Counted from the first letter of the stretch, positions 51,964 through 61,689 are shown. The stretch: 64,000 bases of DNA from DATFVJ01 sp963826515 (GCA_963826515.1 CAWGXI010000016.1:620001-684000), one strand, 5' to 3'. Numbers and translations are program-made. Notes: generated by a model not told the origin, from the sequence alone.

Positions 51964-53466
51964 ATGGCAGACGACGACCGCTCCGAGCAGTTCTTCCGCG
52001 CCCGCACGCCAGTGTCGCGCGGGGAGGATATGCCGGCGCCGCGGCCGGGACGTTACCCCCCGCCCCGTGACCCTCCGCGCCCGCCACGCCGCATCGCCGC
52101 GCCTTCACCAGCTCAGCAGCGGCTGATGGACCGAGTCGCGTCCGGGCGCAGGGCTCGCAGGCAGCGCGCCGTACTCGTCACCTGCGGCGTGATTTCCGCA
52201 CTGGTACTCGTCGTGTCAGGCGGCGCGTGGGCGCTCACCGGATACGTCAACGGCGGCGTCGGCCGCGTCAACGCCGGCACGGCAGGGACACCACCGAGCG
52301 GGCCGCTCAACATACTGGTCGCCGGGGTGGACCGCCGAGCAGGACTGACTCCAGCGCAGGAAGCCGAATTGCACGTGGGGCATGACGTCAGCGCCAACTC
52401 GGACACGATGATGCTCGTCCACGTGTCCGCCGACCACAACACGGTGACGGTGGTCAGCTTGCCGCGCGACTCCTGGGTCAACATTCCCGGCCACAGCATG
52501 AACAAGATCAACGCAGCCTACGGACTCGGCGGGCCGAAACTGATGGTGCAGACCGTCGAGCAGGCAACGGGCGTAACCATCGACAATTACATCGAGGTCA
52601 ACTTCCTCGGCTTCGTGAAGGTCATCGACGCCCTTGGCGGTGCCGACATCTGCCTGCCGCAGGCGGTGAGCGATCCGGACAGCGGGCTGTTCCTCACCGC
52701 GGGAAAGCATCACGTGGACGGCATCACAGCGCTGAAGTACGCGCGGGACAGGCATTCATTCGCCACCGAGGATCTGGCCAGGATCGGCAATCAGCAGCAG
52801 CTGCTCGCCTCACTGCTCACCGGGGCGATAGGCGGCGGCACGCTCGCCAACCCGCTACGGCTGTCCAGGTTCCTGACGGCCACACTCGCCGCGGTCAAGC
52901 TTGACAGCGGCCTCAATATCGCGGCGCTCGCCGACCGGATGCGCAGCATCTCCCCAGGTAACGTCTCGTTCACCACGGTGCCGATCGCCAACGCGGATTA
53001 CCTGACATCGACCGGCCAGTCGGCGGTCCAGTGGGACACCCAGGCGGCAGACCGGCTCTTCGGCGCGATCAAGAGCGACGAGCCACTCAGCAAACCGGCG
53101 CGCAAGGCGCAGGTCAAGCGTGCCGAGATGCAACTGGACGTCTACAACGGCACCCTGATCGGTGGCTTGTCCGCCTATGCAGGCAGCCAGCTCGCACAGC
53201 TTGGGTTCCGGGTCAGCTCCGGCCTGACGTGGCACTCGCAGGACATCAGCCAGACCACCATCTACTACCCGCCTGGGCAGCAAGCGGCGGCGCAACAAGT
53301 GCATGCCGTCATGCCCGCCGCGTCAGTCAGCGTGCGCGCGGGCCTGCGCACCATCGAGGTGGTGCTCGGCGTGAACGGCCACGACATCGCCGCGCCCGCG
53401 TCCCCCAGCCCAACCGATTCGAGCAAAGTACAGGCGAGGACGGCCACCCAGAAGGCGTGCCGGTAA
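51964..53466 (+). CDS. LytR-CpsA-Psr family protein with LytR_C domain
   Basis: A 500-residue cell-envelope enzyme of the class that transfers glycopolymers to peptidoglycan. A basic/Pro-rich cytoplasmic lead and one membrane helix (VLVTCGVISALVLVVSGGAW) precede the LCP domain. That domain has NSDTMMLVHVSADHNTVTVV, SLPRDSWVNIPG, MNKINAAYGLGG and ALKYARDRHSFATEDLARIG with the catalytic Arg/Asp residues. A LytR_C domain (LDVYNGTLIGGLSAYAGSQL) follows. ATG 51964; GTG 51958 is two codons earlier. Intact and monocistronic. Confidence 0.93.
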   Translation: MADDDRSEQFFRARTPVSRGEDMPAPRPGRYPPPRDPPRPPRRIAAPSPAQQRLMDRVASGRRARRQRAVLVTCGVISALVLVVSGGAWALTGYVNGGVGRVNAGTAGTPPSGPLNILVAGVDRRAGLTPAQEAELHVGHDVSANSDTMMLVHVSADHNTVTVVSLPRDSWVNIPGHSMNKINAAYGLGGPKLMVQTVEQATGVTIDNYIEVNFLGFVKVIDALGGADICLPQAVSDPDSGLFLTAGKHHVDGITALKYARDRHSFATEDLARIGNQQQLLASLLTGAIGGGTLANPLRLSRFLTATLAAVKLDSGLNIAALADRMRSISPGNVSFTTVPIANADYLTSTGQSAVQWDTQAADRLFGAIKSDEPLSKPARKAQVKRAEMQLDVYNGTLIGGLSAYAGSQLAQLGFRVSSGLTWHSQDISQTTIYYPPGQQAAAQQVHAVMPAASVSVRAGLRTIEVVLGVNGHDIAAPASPSPTDSSKVQARTATQKACR

Positions 53467-53494
53467 GAACCCAGCGTCCCGGAGAACCGCACGG

Positions 53495-55819
53495 CTACGA
53501 GCATTGCGCTAGCGCCGCCGACGCCGTCACGTGGTAGGTGTCGCCAGGAAAGGCCGGCGCGTCAGCGAGCTGCACGTTCAGCATGTTCTGCACCTTCCAG
53601 GGGCCTTCTTGGATCCACTGACCCTTCGCGGTGCCCTGGTCGATCTCGAATTGGCCGATGCTCGTGCCGGCGGCCAGCGACTTGCCGTAGACCTCGTAGT
53701 GGGCAAATCCGGACGACGGGTTGGTGTCTGCGACAAAGATCTTGGCGGTGCAGGTGGCCGGATGGCCAGTGTGGAACGTCCACGTGAAGGTGTCCTCTAC
53801 CAAGCCCATGGTCCCGCTCTTCCTTGTCGCGATCGCCCGGCCGCCGCACGCGGGCAAGCCACCGCCGACGCGGATCCAGCCATCCCCACCCGGACTGCGA
53901 GTTCCCATGACGACGCTCGTTCCCTGGGGGGCACGACAGCCCACGCCGGCGAGCGCAGGGAACTTGGCCACTGCTGGGGTTGCGCCGGTGGATGTCCGTA
54001 GCGGAGAAGGCGTGGCGTGCTGCGGGGTTGGGGACGCGCTGGCGAGTGCGGCATGCGCTGAGCGCACCGGTTGGCCGGAATGCCCCGGGCGGAAGACCGC
54101 GAGGTAGACGAGGCCAATACCGGCAACCGCCAGGGTGGTGAGTACGCCCACGAGCACGGGCAGCCTGTGCCTGGGACCGCGACCGCCCCGCTCGTGTGAC
54201 CTGCCACGCTGGCCGGGTCGTGCGGGCCCACCGCCGGCTGCCCGCTGCCACGGCGACGGCGGGACGTCCCATGGCCTCGTGGGCTTGGGTGGGCGGCCGG
54301 ACTCCTCGAGGGGCCGCCGCAGCGATGGGGATGGCGGCGGCAAACCTGAGCGCGCGGCGGCCTGCTGCTCGCGCCACCTGTGCGGATCGGCCGGATCAGG
54401 CGGCGACGCTGGTCCCCTCCCGGCCGCTGCCCAGGGCTCCGCGAGGGGATCGACCAGGGGCGCGCCACGCGGTGGCGCCGCATCCCTCCGCCCAGGTGCC
54501 CCTGCCCACGGCTCCGCTACCCGCCCGGCGTCCGCTGCCCACGGCTCCGCGACCGGCCCGGCATCCGCTGCCCACGGCTCCGCGACCGGCCCGGCATCCG
54601 CTGCCCACGGCTCCGCTACCCGCCAGGCGTCCGACACGCCGCGAGCAGGCGCAACGGCGCTGCCTGACATGCCCGGGTTCGCGGCGCCCGGGCCTGCGGG
54701 TTGCCCGGCCTGAAGCTCGGCGGGCTCACCGGTGACACCAGTGGGCGGGCCAGCCCACCACCTCACCGGTGGAAGCGCCGCTTCCTTGGGTTCTGCAAGC
54801 GCCGGATGCGGTTTCGTCACCTGCCCGGCGTCCGCTGCCGCACCGGGCCTCGCACCGGCCTGCGCACGCGCATCCCACAGTGTCGCAGCAGGTGCGGGAA
54901 CCGGAGCCGTCACCCCGGGCGCAAAGACAGATTCCGCGGCCGGCTGTCCAGGCCGGTGCCCCCCGGGTTCCACCGCCGGCTCGATTACGGGATCCAGTAC
55001 GGAGTCCCCGGCGTCCGCTGACTCCTGCGCGGACCGCGCAACCGGCTCCGGGGCCGGCTCCGGAGCGGGCTCCGCCCGCAGCGCCCCGGGCCGCTCTGCC
55101 CCGAGCTCCGCGGCTGGCTCCGCGGCCGGCTCGGCCCGGAGTGCAGCGGCCGGCTCCACCCCGTGCGCCGCGGCCGGCTCCGCCCCGCGCGCCGCGGCCG
55201 GCTCTGCCCCGAGTGCCACGGCCGGATCCGGCCGGTGAGCCGGGTCATCGGGCATGGGGTGACCGGGAGGCCGCGGTTGACCTGGCGGCGACGGACCGCC
55301 AAACGTGAGCGGCTCATCTGGCGGGAGGGGTTCACCGGACGGCAGTGAACTCGCCATCGCCAGCCATTCATCAGCCGGCGTCACGTTGAGCCAGCCATGC
55401 TCAGGCGGCGCGGCGCTTCCTGGCTCAGCCCGTCGTTCGGCCGCGCGGTAATCGGCCGCCAGGTAATCCCCGGCCCGGTAATCCCCGGCCCGGTAATCCG
55501 CGCCCGCCTGCGTCCCTGCCTCGTAGTGCGCCGCGGCTCGCTCCGCCTCGTCGCCGAGCCGCTCCTGAAGAGAATGCCAGCGCCACGCCCATTCCTCTTC
55601 GTCGCCTCCGCAGGCGCGCACAAAAGCCAGGGTCATCGCGAACGACGGCACCACCCGCCCGCTCACCGCGGCCGCCACGTCGGATGCTGAGTAATCCGAT
55701 CGGCGCCCGAGCGCCTCGAAAGAGGGATCGCCCACGGCCCGGCGCAACGCTTGCAGGCCAACGGCGAACTCGGCCAGCGGACCCACCAACGGGTCCGGTG
55801 GCTCTTCAGGCCGTCCCAT
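53495..55819 (-). CDS. HTH - long repeat linker - transmembrane - ectodomain protein
   Basis: A 774-residue protein. The amino 75 residues (FAVGLQALRRAVGDPSFEAL, then DVAAAVSGRVVPSFAMTLAF and VRACGGDEEEW) look like the actinobacterial XRE-type HTH head. About 550 residues of Ala/Pro/Glu/Gly-rich linker with several tandem repeats follow. Then come a basic stretch, one membrane helix (LPVLVGVLTTLAVAGIGLVY) and a 170-residue extracellular domain with Cys residues (VGCRAPQGTS, GGLPACGGRA, TGHPATCTAKIF). ATG 55819 was chosen. It could couple outside sensing to DNA or to a cytoskeletal partner, as RodZ does. No known name. Confidence 0.8.
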   Translation of the reverse strand: MGRPEEPPDPLVGPLAEFAVGLQALRRAVGDPSFEALGRRSDYSASDVAAAVSGRVVPSFAMTLAFVRACGGDEEEWAWRWHSLQERLGDEAERAAAHYEAGTQAGADYRAGDYRAGDYLAADYRAAERRAEPGSAAPPEHGWLNVTPADEWLAMASSLPSGEPLPPDEPLTFGGPSPPGQPRPPGHPMPDDPAHRPDPAVALGAEPAAARGAEPAAAHGVEPAAALRAEPAAEPAAELGAERPGALRAEPAPEPAPEPVARSAQESADAGDSVLDPVIEPAVEPGGHRPGQPAAESVFAPGVTAPVPAPAATLWDARAQAGARPGAAADAGQVTKPHPALAEPKEAALPPVRWWAGPPTGVTGEPAELQAGQPAGPGAANPGMSGSAVAPARGVSDAWRVAEPWAADAGPVAEPWAADAGPVAEPWAADAGRVAEPWAGAPGRRDAAPPRGAPLVDPLAEPWAAAGRGPASPPDPADPHRWREQQAAARSGLPPPSPSLRRPLEESGRPPKPTRPWDVPPSPWQRAAGGGPARPGQRGRSHERGGRGPRHRLPVLVGVLTTLAVAGIGLVYLAVFRPGHSGQPVRSAHAALASASPTPQHATPSPLRTSTGATPAVAKFPALAGVGCRAPQGTSVVMGTRSPGGDGWIRVGGGLPACGGRAIATRKSGTMGLVEDTFTWTFHTGHPATCTAKIFVADTNPSSGFAHYEVYGKSLAAGTSIGQFEIDQGTAKGQWIQEGPWKVQNMLNVQLADAPAFPGDTYHVTASAALAQCS
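54502..54633. repeat. 33-bp tandem repeat within the HTH-TM protein gene
   Basis: Four units of 33 bases (54502-54534, 54535-54567, 54568-54600, 54601-54633), each starting CTGCCCACGGCTCCGC. The middle two are identical. On the minus strand they encode an 11-residue unit around AEPWAADAGPV. Shorter repeat families occur at about 55100-55230 and 55450-55505 in the same gene. Confidence 0.9.
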
Positions 55820-55935
55820 CGCGTGACCCTTCCGCAGAATCCCCCCGGGCAACAAAACCCATCCAAACCCGATCCGGGCCGCAGGGACAACCCGCCGACG
55901 CGACGTCACAGAACAGTGATGGTACGAATGACGCC

Positions 55936-58103
55936 ATGACAGCAGGTACGACCGAGCCGGCCGATGCGGTTCACCGCGCCGCGGAAATAGCCATGAGAGA
56001 CGACGCGGAGCGATGCCTTCGGGCCCTCGCCGGCGGCGAGGCCCGGCTCCGCGATGACCAGTGGACCGCGATCCGCGCACTCGTACTGCAGCGCCGCCGC
56101 GCGCTCGTCGTGCAGCGGACCGGATGGGGCAAGTCGGCCGTCTACTTCGTCTCGACCGCCCTGCTGCGACAGCGCGGCGCCGGGCCCACCGTCATTGTCT
56201 CCCCGCTCCTCGCGCTGATGCGCAACCAGATCGCCGCCGCGCAACGGGCCGGCATCCACGCCCGCACGATCAACTCGGCCAACACGGAGGAGTGGGAGCA
56301 GATCTACGCGGAAGTCGAGTCGGGGGCGGCCGACGTTCTGCTGGTTAGCCCGGAGCGGCTGAACAACCCGGACTTCCGCGACCTGGTGCTGCCGAAGCTG
56401 ACCACTTCCGCCGGGCTGGTAGTCATCGACGAGGCACACTGCATTTCCGACTGGGGCCACGACTTCCGGCCGGACTACCGCCGGCTACGCACCGTCGTGG
56501 CCGGCCTGCCGCCGGGCGTGCCCGTGCTCGCCACCACCGCCACCGCGAATGCCCGCGTCACCCGCGATGTCGCCGAGCAGCTCAGCTCCGGCTGGCGCGG
56601 ACCAGGCGACCAACCGCAGACGCTGGTGCTGCGCGGTCCGCTGGACCGTGCCAGCCTGCATCTCGCCGTCGTGCGGCTACCGGTGCCCGCGCAGCGGCTG
56701 GCCTGGCTAGCCGATCACCTGGACGATCTGCCGGGCTCAGGCATCGTCTACACGCTCACCGTGGCCGCGGCGCACGATGTCGCCAGTTTCCTGCAGGCGC
56801 AGGGGTACGCCGCGGTTCCTTATACCGGGCAGACCGAGGCAGCAGAGCGGCTACGCGTGGAGGACGACCTGCTAGGCGGCACGCTCAAGGCGGTCGTGGC
56901 GACAAGCGCGCTCGGCATGGGGTTCGACAAGCCCGACCTCGGATTCATCGTCCACCTGGGCGCGCCGCAGTCGCCGGTCGCGTACTACCAGCAGATCGGC
57001 CGGGCCGGACGTGCCGTATCGCGGGCCGATGTGGTTCTGCTTCCTGGGGCCGAGGACCGCGATATCTGGGCCTACTTCGCAAGCCTCGCTTTCCCGCCAG
57101 AACATGTGGTGCGGGCCACGCTGGCGGCGCTGGCCAGCTCGGACGGCCCGCAATCGGCGGCGGCGCTTGAGACGAGCGTCGATCTCACGCGCAGCCGTTT
57201 GGAAATGATGTTGAAAGTGCTCGACGTGGACGGCGCGGTCCGGCGGGTGCGGGGTGGCTGGGAGGCGACCGGGCGGCCGTGGGCCTACGACGCCGGGCGT
57301 TACGCCCGCGTCGCCGCGGAACGCGCGCGTGAGCAGGAAGCCATGCTGGGGTACGCGGCCACCGCGGGCTGCCGGATGGAGTACTTGCGCCGCGAGCTCG
57401 ACGATCCGCAGGCCGGCCGGTGCGGCCGGTGTGACAACTGCACCGGGCGCGCCAGGCCGGCCGAGGTAAGTGCCGCGGCGGCCGCCGCAGCACAAGTCCG
57501 GCTGCGGCGCCCCGGTGTCGAGGTAGCGCCGCGGCGGATGTGGCCTGCCGGGATGAAAGCGCTGGGTATCGCGCTCTCTGGGCGCATCCCCGCAGAGATG
57601 GCCGCCGAGCCTGGCCGGGCGGTCGGCCGCCTGACCGGCATCGGCTGGGGCAGCCGGTTGCGGCGGATGCTTGCTGAGGGCGCACCCGACGAGCCCGTGC
57701 CCGATGACGTGTTCGGCGCGGTCGTGCAAGTGCTCGCAGGGTGGGACTGGCCGCAGCGTCCAGCGGGAGTGGTCACGCTGCCCTCGCGCACCCGTCCGGG
57801 GCTCATCAGCGGGCTGGGCGAGCGGATCGCACAGACCGGCCGGCTCCCCTACCTGGGCGGCCTCGGTTATGCGGGGGAAGGGCCGGCCGCCGCCAGCACA
57901 ACAGCGCGCACCGGCTTTACGCCCTGTGGCAGGGCATTGCGGTCCCTGATTCGCTGCGCGGGGCGGTCGCCGAACTCGGCGGCCCCTTGCTCGCGGTGGA
58001 CGACCGCATCGAAACGGGCTGGACGATGACGGTAGCCGCGAAGCTGTTGCGTGCGGCCGGTGCGCCCGCGGTGCTCCCGTTCGCCCTCGCCGTCACGACC
58101 TGA
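55936..58103 (+). pseudogene. RecQ-like ATP-dependent DNA helicase with a late frameshift
   Basis: A superfamily 2 helicase. Motif I VVQRTGWGKSAVYFV, motif II VVIDEAHCISDWGHDFRPDY, motif III ATTATANARV, motif VI YYQQIGRAGRAVSRADVVLL and a zinc-like cluster CRMEYLRRELDDPQAGRCGR plus CDNC are all intact to residue about 650. Near 57890 the frame shifts. The expected tail (QHNSAHRLYALWQGIAVPDS to LRAAGAPAVLPFALAVTT) continues in another frame to TGA 58101-58103. The unshifted frame stops at 58029. Only about 70 terminal residues change, so partial activity is possible. ATG 55936. Confidence 0.8.
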
Positions 58104-58106
58104 TCA

Positions 58107-58121
58107 CCGGGTCGAACCCGG
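58107..58121. terminator. Possible bidirectional terminator hairpin
   Basis: A perfect six-base stem CCGGGT / ACCCGG with a three-base loop lies three bases after the restored helicase stop, between convergent helicase and lipase genes. No T-tract follows, as is common in high-GC actinobacteria. A short stem, so the call is tentative. Confidence 0.4.
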
Positions 58122-58165
58122 CACACGATCTGCGGGACATGCCTGCCGGCCAGCCGGGATCGTGA

Positions 58166-59281
58166 TCAGCCGCCGAGCACAGGGAAGACGGGCACGCAGG
58201 CCGGCCCTGCCGTGTGCGCCGGATCGAGCGCGTTCAGGACATCATGCAGCGCCACTGGGTCATAGATGATGCCCAGATGGTCGGTGTGGTCGAGGATGCA
58301 CTGATTCTGGAGGGTGATGTTGGTGACGTCATTGCCGCTCAGGAACGCCGACGTGTACGGCGTCACGACCTCGTCATAGCGGGTTTGGATGACCGTGTAG
58401 GTGACGCCGGGAACGGTGTCGCCGCCGACGTTCAGTCTGGTGAGAAACGAGGACCCTGCTGATTGCTCGGTGCAGGCGGCGCAGCGGGCGGTCAGGAACG
58501 ACGATCCGCCTGGAAAGGCCTGGAGCAGGCCGAACAGGCCGTCAAGGTTGGTGCCGTGGCTGGACGGTGCCAGCGCCACCATCACGCTGACCTTGCTGGC
58601 ACCACCGAGGAACTTCAAGTAATAACGCGGCATCATGCCACCCTGTGAGTGGCCGACGATGTCGACCTTGCTCGCGCCGGTCGCGGCGAGAACCTTCTCG
58701 ACGAAGGCAGCGAGTTGGGCTGCTGAATTGGATATCTCCTCGTATCCCTGGAACAGGTTTCCTGACGAGCCGCCGTAGTTGAGCGCGAAAACGCAGTAGC
58801 CAGCGTTTTGGAGCAATGGGGACAGAGCCTGCCAGCTATCGGTCATATCGCCGAACGTGCCGTGCACGAGCACAACCGGGTAGCGATGGGCGGCAGTCGG
58901 CTTGCAGGAGAAGTCGTTGGATCCGGGCGGAGCGGATCCGGGGCTGAAAAGCCCGGCCGTGATGCCAGCGCCGAAACTGTAGATCACGGGAAGACTGCCT
59001 GCTCGCGCAGGCGCGGTGGCGCTCGCGCGCACGGCGGCAGCGGTATGCGTGGTCCTCGCGGAGCTGGCGGTGCTGGCGGTGCTGGCGGTGCTGGCAGTGT
59101 TCGCGGTGCTGGCAGTGCTGGCAGTGCTCGCGGTGCTGGCAGTGCTCGCGGTGCTGGCCGGGGCGGCCGCCGCAAGGGCAAACGCCGCGGCGAGACTCAG
59201 CGTGGCAGCTAATCGGGTGACAAGCCGTGACTCGGTCGCGACGGATCCGGCCTCCTGATGAGTGAGCGGGGAGCGGGGCAT
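58166..59281 (-). CDS. Secreted lipase/esterase (alpha/beta hydrolase)
   Basis: A 371-residue exported enzyme. A signal peptide (VTRLAATLSLAAAFALAAAA) is followed by about 30 residues of TAS-type repeats. The hydrolase domain has YPVVLVHGTFGDMTDSWQAL (oxyanion HG), the nucleophile in DIVGHSQGGMMPRYYLKFL, the Asp in YDEVVTPYTSAFLSG and the His in DHTDHLGI. Four Cys residues suggest disulphides. ATG 59281 follows GGGAGG. It resembles actinobacterial EstA/LipA-type triacylglycerol lipases. No foldase gene is adjacent. Confidence 0.9.
   Translation of the reverse strand: MPRSPLTHQEAGSVATESRLVTRLAATLSLAAAFALAAAAPASTASTASTASTASTASTANTASTASTASTASSARTTHTAAAVRASATAPARAGSLPVIYSFGAGITAGLFSPGSAPPGSNDFSCKPTAAHRYPVVLVHGTFGDMTDSWQALSPLLQNAGYCVFALNYGGSSGNLFQGYEEISNSAAQLAAFVEKVLAATGASKVDIVGHSQGGMMPRYYLKFLGGASKVSVMVALAPSSHGTNLDGLFGLLQAFPGGSSFLTARCAACTEQSAGSSFLTRLNVGGDTVPGVTYTVIQTRYDEVVTPYTSAFLSGNDVTNITLQNQCILDHTDHLGIIYDPVALHDVLNALDPAHTAGPACVPVFPVLGG
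59064..59160. repeat. 9-bp microsatellite in the lipase signal/linker region
   Basis: About ten to eleven imperfect units of CTGGCGGTG (variants CTGGCAGTG, CTCGCGGTG, TTCGCGGTG) encode repeated Ser-Thr-Ala triplets (TAS) just after the lipase signal peptide. The unit is a multiple of three, so slippage changes linker length without breaking the gene. Confidence 0.9.
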
Positions 59282-59418
59282 AAGGGCCTCCCGGTCATTC
59301 TGAGGAGAAAATTAACCGGAAAGTAACCTACGAATTAGTAACTGGCAAGCGCTACGTTGTTAAAGGACTCCTTTACCCTTGGCGCCTGTTACGAGGAGCC
59401 GGGCACCCGCGCAGCCGT

Positions 59419-60738
59419 TCAGGAACAGGAAGGTGGGCGGCGTTTCAAGGCAAAGAGCACTCCGGCCGGAACGAGCATCAGCCCGGCGAGCGCGCAGGCC
59501 AGCCCAAACCTTTGGGCCAGGAATCCGATGGCAACAGGGCCTAGGCCGCCAACCATGCTCGCGGCGCTCGTCAGGGACACCGCAAGTCCGCTTTGACCGG
59601 GAAGGCTCCGGTACAGCTGCGCTTGCATCACCGGGTACCAGGGCGCGGTGGCGATGCTCAGCCCGGTGAGGATGCCCAGCTTGGGCCACAGCCCAGGCAC
59701 AAGCAAGAATCCCGGATACAGCGCGGCTGCCGCGATGGCGCTTACCTGAAGGACCGCCTGGCTTCCTGCCCGCTCGAGGACCTGGATGAGCACGACGTCT
59801 CCGGCCAGCCCCGCTGCTAGCCGGATGGTCACGCCGAGCGCCGCCTGGGCAGGCGTGGCGTGGACCACGTCCACCAGGTAGACAGCAAGGAAACCGGTGA
59901 GCACGTCGAGCAGCAAGTCGGCGATCTGCAACAGCGCGACCCAGCCCATCGCCTCCCGCTGGCGCAAGACGCCGATCGCCCTATCCGCAACGGTCTTTTT
60001 GGCGGACCGGGCGGGATCGTCGTCTTGCTGGGCGGGAGCCTGGCCGGCGGGAGGGTCCGCAGGCTGGGCGGGATCGCCGCCTTGCTGGCCGGCGGGCTTG
60101 GCGGCACGAGGGCCGGCGGCCCGTGCCGGAGCGTGGGTGGCGGCCTTTGGATTTGGGTGTGGACCGCTGCGTGCTGCTCCGAGCCAGGTCACGGCGGCGC
60201 ACCCGGCCAGCAGCAGGTAGGCGGTTCGCCAGGTGCCGCCGTTGCCGAGGACGGCGACAAGCAGCAAAGGGCCGGCCACGGAACCCACCGATCCGGCCAA
60301 GGTCCACCGCGCCATGTGCTGCGCTCGGCGCCCGGGATCCGCGTCCATCAACCCAGATTCAGTCAGGCCTACGAAGGCTCCCGACGCGGGGAAGAAGCCA
60401 ACCAGCGCGACCAGCAGGCCAGTGAACGAGCAAGCCGCAGCCGCGGCCAGCAGGGCTGCGACAAAAACGATGCCTCCGGCGAGGACGGCGCGGCGCCGCC
60501 AACGGCTGTCCCCCGCCAAGACCCCGATGGGCAGTTCCAGCATGCTCCCCGCCACCAGCGGCACCGAGGCGAGCAGGCCAATTTGGCCATAACTCAGCCC
60601 CAGATCATGGCGGATTAGTGGCAGTGCCGCGCCCTTGACGCCGTCGACAAGCTCGTCGACGAGTTCGACGGCGAGCGCCGCTGCCAGCACCCCTGTGCCG
60701 ATCAGCGCGGACCGGGGCGTGGCCGTCCTCAGCTTCAC
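59419..60738 (-). CDS. Major facilitator superfamily transporter
   Basis: A 439-residue membrane transporter with about 12 hydrophobic segments in two halves. Marks are ELVDELVDGVKGAALPLIRH early, GVLAGDSRWRRRAVLAGGIV (loop 2-3 motif A-like) and GFLAQRFGLACALAGLM late. The central cytoplasmic loop (about residues 200-255) is Pro/Ala/Gln/Asp-rich with PAGQ-type repeats, longer than usual. GTG 60738 with GGAGGACAT upstream fixes the start. Substrate unknown. The segment 59282-59418 upstream of the lipase holds its promoter region but no gene. Confidence 0.85.
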   Translation of the reverse strand: MKLRTATPRSALIGTGVLAAALAVELVDELVDGVKGAALPLIRHDLGLSYGQIGLLASVPLVAGSMLELPIGVLAGDSRWRRRAVLAGGIVFVAALLAAAAACSFTGLLVALVGFFPASGAFVGLTESGLMDADPGRRAQHMARWTLAGSVGSVAGPLLLVAVLGNGGTWRTAYLLLAGCAAVTWLGAARSGPHPNPKAATHAPARAAGPRAAKPAGQQGGDPAQPADPPAGQAPAQQDDDPARSAKKTVADRAIGVLRQREAMGWVALLQIADLLLDVLTGFLAVYLVDVVHATPAQAALGVTIRLAAGLAGDVVLIQVLERAGSQAVLQVSAIAAAALYPGFLLVPGLWPKLGILTGLSIATAPWYPVMQAQLYRSLPGQSGLAVSLTSAASMVGGLGPVAIGFLAQRFGLACALAGLMLVPAGVLFALKRRPPSCS

Positions 60739-61019
60739 ATGTCCTCCCTCCTCGTCCAACCGGCCTGGTCGGACGGGGAAGGCGGCCCACGTACTGCGCG
60801 GTCAAGTCACGGTCAAGGGAATCCCATGGCGCCGATGTTACGGCGAGGTGCTGGTCCGTTGCCACCAGGTATGAGCTCAAGGCCGGCCGCAGGGCCCCGC
60901 GTCACCGCGCGCGCCGTTAGGACTGTGTTGCCCCGGGGGACGACCCCCCGGGATCCCCCCGGACCGTTGCGGCCCGCTCACTGGTGGATGAGAATCCGCC
61001 GATTCACGGGTCAGGAACA

Positions 61020-61071
61020 TTCCGTGATACGCACCCTGTGGCCGCTTCCGTGATACGCACCCTGTAGCCGC
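61020..61071. repeat. Tandem 26-bp duplication
   Basis: TTCCGTGATACGCACCCTGT followed by GGCCGC (61020-61045) is repeated immediately (61046-61071) with one G-to-A change. It lies in the non-coding stretch upstream of the MFS fragment and abuts the hairpin at 61076. Confidence 0.9.
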
Positions 61072-61075
61072 GCGG

Positions 61076-61105
61076 GCGTTAGTTCACGTCCACGGGAACT
61101 AACGC
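61076..61105. promoter_or_regulatory. Perfect 10-bp inverted repeat (operator or hairpin)
   Basis: GCGTTAGTTC (61076-61085) and GAACTAACGC (61096-61105) are perfect complements around a 10-base spacer. The arms are AT-richer than the surroundings. The 20-bp dyad with ten-base spacing fits a dimeric-repressor operator, or an RNA hairpin if transcribed. No T-tract follows. The regulator is unknown. Confidence 0.55.
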
Positions 61106-61170
61106 CGTTAGCGCCTCGGCTGAGGGCCATGAAATGCCGGGCACCCCGGTGCCTACGCTGGTGAGGTGGG

Positions 61171-61503
61171 GTGCGTGTCGTGCGTGAATCTGTTCGGCCG
61201 GCTGTGCCCGGGCTGTCCGCCAGCGGCCCGAAGATCGCCACGGCGGTGCGATCCGGGGATGTCAAGCAGGTGATCGGGCAACTGCCCGCGCGGTCCAGGA
61301 GCGCGGTAGGAATGATCACCAAGGCCGCCTTTACCGCGGGCCTGGACAGGATCCTGCTCATAGCGGCGATCATCGCGCTCATGTCAGGCCTGCTGTCCTT
61401 CGCCACGATCCGGGGCAAGGACTTCGTGGCGCAGCAGCGCGGTCAAGGCTTAGCGAGCCGGCGTCGCCTGTCCCGGCGCGATGGCCAAGCCCGGGTCCCG
61501 TAG
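61171..61503 (+). pseudogene. MFS transporter, carboxyl-terminal fragment
   Basis: A 110-codon frame. The segment SRSAVGMITKAAFTAGLDRI then LLIAAIIALMSGLLSFATIR and GKDFVAQQ matches the last loop, last membrane helix and tail of DHA2-type drug exporters. All other membrane segments are missing. It may be translated from GTG 61171 but cannot transport. It sits between the 26-bp repeat/hairpin region and the second MITE-like element. Confidence 0.65.
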
Positions 61504-61689
61504 GCGGAGGCAGCGAGGCCTCCGCGCAACGAGTGGCCACCGTACCGGAACTTCAGCCCGGAGTCACCGGGCAGTGTGCCACGGTTAGGGCATCACGCCC
61601 CGACGCCGAGCGGACCCCGCACGGATCAGCAATACCGGCGTCTGGGTTAGCCTGACCTGGCACGATAGTTCCAGATCCAGCCTTAGGCG

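Noticed and set aside
54502..54633. CRISPR-like repeats
   Set aside because: Units are contiguous and in frame with a protein-coding gene.
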